This document shows, piece by piece, positions 57,787-64,000 of a stretch of 64,000 nt of DNA. The DNA comes from Nelumbo lutea (taxonomy: Eukaryota > Streptophyta > Magnoliopsida > Proteales > Nelumbonaceae). The translations under genes and the position numbers were made by a program. The notes under the pieces were generated by a model, which worked only from the letters and a program-made list of their open reading frames with translations, had not been told where the DNA came from and searched no databases. Within the stretch, counting starts at the first letter, position 1, and each line of letters starts with the position of its first letter. The stretch lies in contig JAKGHH010000007.1 in assembly GCA_022828595.1 (NCBI GenBank), positions 61,802,727-61,866,726 of the forward strand, written 5' to 3'.

Positions 57787-58041
57787 GATTACAACCATGC
57801 TGTATACAAAATATTCATTCTTGCTAACACGTTTTCAGCTGCTTGTAACATCATTGGTTACTTCGTTACGGGCTGCCCCATGTTTATGGAGGTGTATATT
57901 GCCATCGTATCCATGTGCTTCACTTAGGGAGCTGCAGTTGGTGCTATCTCGCCTGATGGGGCGTTGAATTTAAGCTTATTCTTGATTGCCTACCTCTTGC
58001 CTTGGATACTACGGCGGTTGGTGGATCGTTGCAGGAAGTAG
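57787..58041 (+). pseudogene. Ankyrin-repeat protein PGG-domain exon, second part
   Basis: Directly after the GATTA duplication the frame resumes in phase: HAVYKIFILANTFSAACNII, then GYFVTG, MEVYIAIVSMCFT, a TAG at 57925-57927, GAAVGAISPDGALNLSLFL and LPWILRRLVDRCRK ending TAG at 58039-58041. Three hydrophobic stretches match the remaining membrane helices of PGG proteins. Joined with 44689-44912 it makes a single exon of about 155 codons with two internal stops. The 3' flank to about 58240 (with a T-run at 58147-58161) looks like former 3' UTR. Confidence 0.8.
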
Positions 58042-61000
58042 TGGCCATGGGAGAGTACTGGACCAGCAAAGCAAAACTGGATCGGAGTTACACTTTCTCA
58101 CCCAAAATGGCAAACCCCATGTTCCCTGTGCTTCGTTAATTAAACCTTTTTTTTTTTTTTTTCTCTTTTGTTTGAGAGGAGTTCGGATTTCCTCCACTTG
58201 GTATCGTGTATGTTGGGGTCTACTTCCAATTGGATTTTAATATGTTGTGTTTAATTTACATGCACATCTGGCTGACATGTCATAAGATTAAACTGAAAAT
58301 TTTTCGTGTATTACATTTTTTGAAAGTAAAAGAGATGTAAATTCATCTTCTGATGTGGTGCCGCATTGCACTTCGGGCTGTACTGTGATTTTTGATAATA
58401 CCCCTGTAGAAATTGAAGCAAAATAAAACAAAGAATATAATCCAAATCAAAAAATGAAATATGCACAGTCGTTGACACTAAGTATAACATAATACAAGAA
58501 AAACAACACAAAGAACATTGAGCTAGCCAAACTATAAAATAGCTTCAAATTGACTGTTTTAAATTGTCAACAACCATAAGAGATTTTGATTCTTAAATGA
58601 AGATTCAATCTACCCAAGCGGTAACTTCCCCATTAGGCGCTAGGTCTGTTTTTCTTCAAAGAGTTATTTATCAACGTTGTTTGATGCCATAACGGTTTAA
58701 TGACAAATGATCAGGATGGTGTTTGAAAGCGTGGGCGATTCTGGGATTGATTTTCAAGAAAAAACGCCCATGTTTTTAAGATCTGTTTTTCACAAAAAAG
58801 CGCTTTTGTTATGTACGTAGGCAGTGAGTAATACTATGCTGTTTGGTAAGGTGATTTTCTTCACCGTTTTTCATGTATGTGCTGAAAGGTAAACACTACA
58901 TAGGATACACATTAGTCAACCGTTGGAGGAGACAGTTCACCGAATTTGGTATTTCATGCATCAATAGGGTCCCAATTTTTGAGGCATTCCCGATTTTTTA
59001 ATAATTGGCCGAACCAATACATGGGTGTTTGTTGAAACGCCTATGTGGATCCGACGTGACATGCACCAATTTTTTTTTTTTTGAAAAATAACCACGGTTC
59101 CAAACATCCCCAAAGGAATGTAGGGTGTACCCGTGAAACCAGCCGCCACTCTTTGGTTGTTGAGTTGGGGAAGAAGATGAACAGTTCTTCTCTTTTTCTT
59201 TTTTTAATTTCAAAAATTGTTTTATAAAGTTATAAAAGGACAAAGTTCTGTTTAATTTTTTGGCACATGTGAGACGGGTGTGCATGTAAACCACAACTGT
59301 TAAAATTCGATTGGAAGTGCATCCCAACATACACTTAACCAATTGCAAGAAATTCGGACTTTCTACTAAGATACATAGACGTAGTGATAAGTATGACAGT
59401 ACTTCAGTTGGTTTTCTAAATAACTTCTTCAAATCTGTAGGTTATTTTTGGTTCAACTTGCCTTTCCTGCAGTGGTTGTATTTGCAATATATAATTGAGA
59501 CAAGATATGAGATGGGAAATAAACGATATGGTGTATTGGTTCAATAGGCTATGAACTAAACGGGGATTTTACTTATTGCAGTAGTCTATTATTTTTTAAT
59601 TTAATATCTAAACCTTCAACCCTAAACCTGCAAGTACAAATATTTTGGATGAAACCAATAAAGAGTGAACATATATGCCAGTGTTTTAATTTGTACATGT
59701 GGAGCCTCACTGACTCTTCACTATTTGATTGATTCCTTTGCCTATTGTGCGCACCTGTGTGTTCATCTTATCCGAATTCATTTTTCCAAGTCCAAGTAAA
59801 TGAAATAAAACATTACTGAGGCAAGTTGAAAATTCTCCACAGTGATGGGCCTGGGTTATTTCAAATTTTAATAAATTCTCCACCTAGCCCAGTCCTAGAT
59901 GCACCATCCTCATAACTCTTACTGGATGCAAAATGAAAGCAAGAAAAGAAGTGATGATGATAGGAAAAGATTAAGTTTGAGTAAATAAATGAACGGAAAA
60001 ATGAAGTAATAAAGTGGACTGACATAGTCAATGGACTGCCTGGTTCTAGTGCTGTAATGGGGTCGGATTTGGATTGGACTTAGTCACATCTGAATCCCAT
60101 ATATTCGATTCATAAACTTCAAAACCAAAACTGATCCGAAATCCAATATATCAAATGAATTATATTCAGATTCGGTCTGAATCCACCTTATTGCCTTTAG
60201 AATAAATAAAAATTAAAAATCTATAATTTAATACTTTTTAACTTGTACATTTATAATAATTTTATATAAATATACAACAAAGAATTCATTGATTATAAAC
60301 TTTGTGTGTTCTATATAATATTTGTGTATAAATAATTACATTACTATAAAATAAACTTTAACGACTTGGATTAGATATAATTTATATTAATGTAATATGA
60401 TTTATTTATATATATTATATACAACTTTACAAACTTTATCATTATTTAAGATAGGCCAAGTTCTGCATCATCAAATTCCATTATTAAGGGGGTGTTTAAC
60501 AATGTGAGTGGTTTTCTTTTTCAAGACAAAAACACCTGTCATGTCTACGGATATAGGTTTTAATACCCAAATCTGAAATAAATGGTTTGAGTCCTAGGCT
60601 TTAGTGTCTATTGATAGACTTGCTTATGGGGATGGCAATATTTGATACACGGCATGTGAATGATTCGAATTTAATATGGTTAATAAATGTGTTAATTTTG
60701 ACTTAACTCACTTAACTCAGAAATGATATCTTTATGAACTAAAGTTTTAAGTTTATATTTAATTTGGATAAATATTATTGTGGTAGTAAGAATGACATTG
60801 TATGTTTTTTTATAAATTTGTTTAGGTAATGGATGATTGAATATTTAATCATGTCAATTCAAGTCACACAGGTCATGTCGTGTTATTCATATAATAAACA
60901 GGTTATATTCTTGTTTGAAAATTTGATACAGTTAATTAATTATACTGTATTTGTATCAACCCATACCTTACTTCGTAACTTGTTGAATGATTATGATTAA

Positions 61001-61685
61001 ACATTTATTCTTAGCCTACACACTTGGTCCACTTGGAGTGATATTCATTAGTAACCTTAATGAGTTTGTTTTCTTCTAAACACATAAGGTCAATAGTAAT
61101 AACTAAGACCTACCCTATAATTTATATACCAATATACACCCCATTCACTATGCAATCACTTTGCTTATTGATAGCTCTTTGACCCATAAATTTTTCCACC
61201 AGAATAATTAAAAGAAAAGAAACAACCAAAATGTCAAATTAAAATAAGAAAATAAAAAATAAAAATGAAATAGACAATAATAGGAAAAGTAATAGAAAAT
61301 AATAAATTAAAATATAAAACAAAGGAAAAAATAGAAACTAAACAATAAACAATAAAAGTATTTTTATGTTATTATTTGTTTTGCTTTTATTTCTATTTTT
61401 GTTATCTTCTTTTCATTAAGTTTTGTTGTTTTGTTTTTACTATTACTATTTTTATTTTTTAGAATAAAAACATGGGAGTAGGGGTTTTTTCTAAAATGGT
61501 GACATGTGACCTTTTATGTATATTTTTGTAATGGAAAACTATTCCAAAATGGATATACAAACTGTTCTTAATGAAGCTGCATGAAGTAGGGTGGTTGTAA
61601 AGTGGAGTCGTCTTTGGTAATATGCAAACAATAGGGTAGGTCTTAGTATTTACATGAAATTATGGGAGTGTCTTAGAAATGACCC
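58042..61685. other. No recognisable gene
   Basis: AT-rich non-coding DNA. 59819-59900 and 60060-60140 resemble 28018-28100 and 28455-28530 (GCAAGTTGAAAATTCTCCAC; GGATTTGGATTG), diverged copies of an unnamed repeat. The 144-codon minus-strand frame at 58998-59432 has no recognisable domain and overlaps another frame on the opposite strand. Confidence 0.55.
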
Positions 61686-61689
61686 TTAA

Positions 61690-61920
61690 AATTATTACTA
61701 ATGAATCTATCTTGTTGAATTTAATGATGAAAAACAAAGGTACCTTAAATATAGGATTTAATGAAACAGAATAAGGGTTAAATATGGGACTTAGAGGGGA
61801 TGGAATGAACTGAATAGTTTCCAAATATTATCACTAATGAATCTAGTTGGTCTAATTTAATGATGACAAATAAAGATGCCTTAAATATAGGATTCAATTA
61901 AAGAGAATAAGAGTTAAATT
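61690..61920 (+). repeat. ~137-bp tandem repeat
   Basis: ATTACTAATGAATCTATCTT at 61691 recurs as ATTATCACTAATGAATCTAG at 61827. Each is followed by AATTTAATGATGA and CTTAAATATAGGATT. Related to the blocks near 23030 and 27236. Confidence 0.6.
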
Positions 61921-61922
61921 AG

Positions 61923-62250
61923 ACCCGGGCTGTCCCAAATTCGGACCCGGATTTGACTTTGATGTAGGCCGAATCTGCAAAAACACAAAATATGAAAGTT
62001 GTGGCTTTTTCTCTTATATATCCAGTGGGTCTTGAATCAGTCAAATTGGAGTTCGAATATGTGAATTAGGCCCAGATTACTAAACAATGCCAAAATTGTG
62101 AAAAATCATCCGATTTGCCTTTCTTTGCTCCTAATGCCTTCTTTCATGCCCTAAACCGAAATACAAGAAATATGAGTCCAATTAAGTACTAATTAAGTAT
62201 GCAAGACAGAATATTTGGGGATAAAAATGTGATAAATTCTACTCTCATCA
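61923..62250 (-). repeat. Partial 3' LTR of the gypsy element
   Basis: Reversed, it begins TGATGAGAGTAGAATTTATC directly after the tract TTAAGTGTGGGGGGATT. It includes AAAGCCACAACTTTCATATT and GTCAAATCCGGGTCCG, phrases usual in Tat-type LTRs (from memory). It stops at GACCCGGG near 61923. Confidence 0.65.
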
Positions 62251-62680
62251 AATCCCCCCACACTTAAACCTTTGCTCGTCCTTGGGCAAGACAAAACTTT
62301 AGCAAAACTAAAACGGGAAAAAACTGACTAATTACTGAAAATTTTGAGGTTTCCTCAATAAGATGCTTGCCCTCTCGCATGCCTTAATCCAGATTTTATA
62401 ATCCCTCAATTGTCCACTTCTTCCTCCATCTTAACTTTGTCAAAGAATAATCTCTCATCACCAATCCTCATGCTCCCAAGTCGAATCAATAGTCAAGGGG
62501 AGCAAGCATTTCATCGCATGAACATTTTAGGACTAAAGTAAGCATTCATTGCTTTAACAGATTCAAACTGCTAACTATCCTTAAAAAAACAAGGAATGTT
62601 ATCTTGCTTATGCCTCACATCTCCACTATTTATCATGAGTTTAATGCATCAAAATGTGAAGCAGGGCTTGTGGTTCTAGG

Positions 62681-62870
62681 GGTGAGTGCATTTTATGCTC
62701 CATCTCACCCTTTTCTTTTGCTTTCGGTGTGAGTGCATTTTATGTTCCATCTCACACTAGCTCTTTTTCTCTTGGTGTGAGTGCATTTTATGCTCTATCT
62801 CACACTAGTTCTCTCTCTTTTTTTTTCGATTTGAGTGCATTTTATGCTCCATCTCACACTAGTTTTCTTT
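62681..62870. repeat. Four tandem hairpin-forming units
   Basis: GAGTGCATTTTATGCTCCAT starts at 62684, 62731, 62779 and 62833 (periods 47, 48, 54 bp). In each, GTGTGAG before and CTCACAC after are inverse copies enclosing the 20-base core. It lies in the untranslated 3' region of the gypsy element. The plus-strand frame it creates (repeating SAFYAPSHTSS) is a by-product. Confidence 0.85.
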
Positions 62871-63441
62871 TTCTATTTATTATTATTTTATTTTTGATAT
62901 CATCACCATTATCAACCCAATCCATGAACTCATTATCGTGGTCTCAACATGTCTAGCAAAACAAGTTCTAGAATAATCAAATAGGGGTATCAATGAGATG
63001 CCTTCTATAGCCAAAAAGTTCAGCTAGTCTTACTTGCATCCTTTCTTGTCTATTCCACCTAAGCACATGATTCATGATAGTTTTAAATTATTCAAAAACA
63101 AGTCTCTAGGGAGCAGAAATTTCAAAAAAAAGGTTAAAAAGTGATGATCTAAGCATGCTAGAGTAAATCCAGAAATTATCAATTTCCCTTAATCCCCCCA
63201 CACTTAAGGTATACATTGTCCTCAATGTATATGACTTTTCGTAAGATAGAAAGATTTAGGGGGATTTCCCTGAACGCCTTGTTGAGGTCTTTGAGGTGTG
63301 AAATTAGCTGCTACACAATTAAGTTCCTAAGAGAAAAACACAATCATAAGTAGCTAAAAACAAAATGAAAAAGACTGAACTCAATGAGTTGCCTCCCACA
63401 AGCGCTCCTTTTAAGTCGTGAGCTTGACTTTCACCTTTCTT

Positions 63442-64000
63442 TCATGGCGGTTTCAAGGAGAGAATGGACCCATGGTGGATGGGTTGCTCTCTTTTAATAT
63501 AATGCATTAAATGATGCCCATTTACCTTGAATGTATTTCCCTTACCATTATGCAGTTCAATCGCTCCATGAGGGAATACCTTAGCCACTACAAAGGGTCC
63601 ACTCCACCTGGTTTTTAACTTCCGATGTTTCCCCCTCTCATCCTTCATGGGTGGATTTAAACCTGGAATAGGGGCCTGCACAATAGATGGGAGGAGTTTT
63701 GTGTAAGATGGAGGTAAACTAATAAAAGATGCATTATGAGTTGTAATTTCAAAAGAGTCTAACTCAGAAGTCAAATTTTGTAGTTCTAATTTCAGTACAA
63801 ACTTCTGCTCTGCTTGTTGCAATTGATTAGGACTACTGTTAAGTGCAACTTTTAGCATGTCTTCTGATTTAGATGTATCTACTTCAACTGCCCAAACATC
63901 AATGCAATCAATTGCATATATTTCATGTTCAATTGTGTTGGGACATTTCATGGTTTTAAATACATTAAACACCACTTCTTCACCATTGATACTAAGAGTA
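63442..64000 (-). pseudogene. Gypsy pol remnant: pre-RT spacer fused to integrase C-terminus
   Basis: The frame is open to the window edge. It starts SINGEEVVFNVFKTMKCPN and continues through an acidic spacer to YTKLLPSIVQAPIPGLNPP, the segment normally just before RT in Tat/Athila-type gypsy elements. It then jumps directly to KDERGKHRKLKTRWSGPFVV and GAIELHNGKGNTFKVNG, the integrase C-terminus. RT, RNase H and integrase core are gone, yet the join is in frame, giving over 185 codons to the TGA at 63442-63444. Confidence 0.8.

Larger units (their letters stand above)
61923..64000 (-). mobile_element. Gypsy retrotransposon 3' part (Tat/Athila-like), deleted
   Basis: On the minus strand a pol remnant (64000-63442) is followed by ~1.2 kb of untranslated DNA with two CCCCCCACACTTAA motifs (reversed polypurine-like tracts at about 62253 and 63196). 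A partial LTR follows, starting TGATGAGAGTAG at 62250. That the LTR keeps only ~330 bp suggests truncation at about 61923. The remainder lies beyond base 64000. RT, RNase H and most of integrase are missing between the two pol fragments. Confidence 0.75.

Noticed and set aside
58998..59432. 144-codon minus-strand frame
   Set aside because: No recognisable motif, low-complexity Lys/Glu patch from an A-rich run, and overlapping frames on both strands.
1..64000. CRISPR array, rRNA or tRNA genes
   Set aside because: No regularly spaced short identical repeats with unique spacers; no cloverleaf with conserved A/B boxes noticed by eye. A covariance-model scan would settle tRNA genes.

Overview
This window is nuclear DNA of a flowering plant. 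The evidence is the almost wall-to-wall set of plant transposon families (Ty1/copia and Ty3/gypsy LTR elements, CACTA-type ends, a Mutator-like element, Tourist- and hAT-like MITEs, LINE tails), together with an exon of an ankyrin/PGG-domain membrane protein and a plant-type secreted cysteine-rich peptide gene. Intervening DNA is very AT-rich. I cannot name the species. No bacterial-style operons, CRISPR arrays, rRNA or tRNA genes were recognised. Only one host gene looks intact.

Layout. 1-5.26 kb: a non-autonomous LTR element with very long LTRs and no coding capacity. 5.26-5.8 kb: a dispersed repeat. 5.83-10.89 kb: a probable CACTA-type DNA transposon without a recognisable transposase. 10.97-11.74 kb: a copia reverse-transcriptase relic. 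12.45-12.84 kb (minus): a two-exon gene for a small secreted 8-Cys peptide resembling EMBRYO SURROUNDING FACTOR 1/MEG-type peptides, with its own TATA box. 14.14-17.60 kb: a deleted copia element (family C2, minus). 17.7-19.35 kb: another CACTA-like terminus and a second copy of the dispersed repeat. 19.4-22.8 kb: a degenerate copia polyprotein (C3, plus). 23.45-27.15 kb: a decayed ~250-bp tandem array split by a 2.1-kb Mutator-like element with ~105-bp inverted ends. 27.7-29.6 kb: small MITEs and one copy of a duplicated segment. 29.6-33.6 kb: AT-rich DNA without genes. 33.6-34.3 kb: a GC-rich ~300-bp tandem repeat.

34.44-42.33 kb holds a second C2 copia element (minus). Inside its integrase region lies a solo LTR of another copia family (C1), and inside that solo LTR lie LINE tails and a hAT-like MITE. 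44.7-58.04 kb is the clearest story: a PGG-domain exon of an ankyrin-repeat gene was split by a 3.3-kb non-autonomous LTR element, and one LTR of that element was then hit by a 9.5-kb full-length C1 copia element. Target-site duplications at each level let the order be read off. 58-61.9 kb has no recognisable gene. 61.9-64 kb is the 3' part of a gypsy element on the minus strand, internally deleted, continuing beyond the window.

Nothing here looks like a new multi-gene system. The most notable items are the nested disruption of the ankyrin/PGG gene, the intact cysteine-rich peptide gene in a transposon-rich stretch, a possible gene-capturing Mutator element, and a GATA-motif palindrome cluster upstream of the TATA box of the C1 copia LTR.
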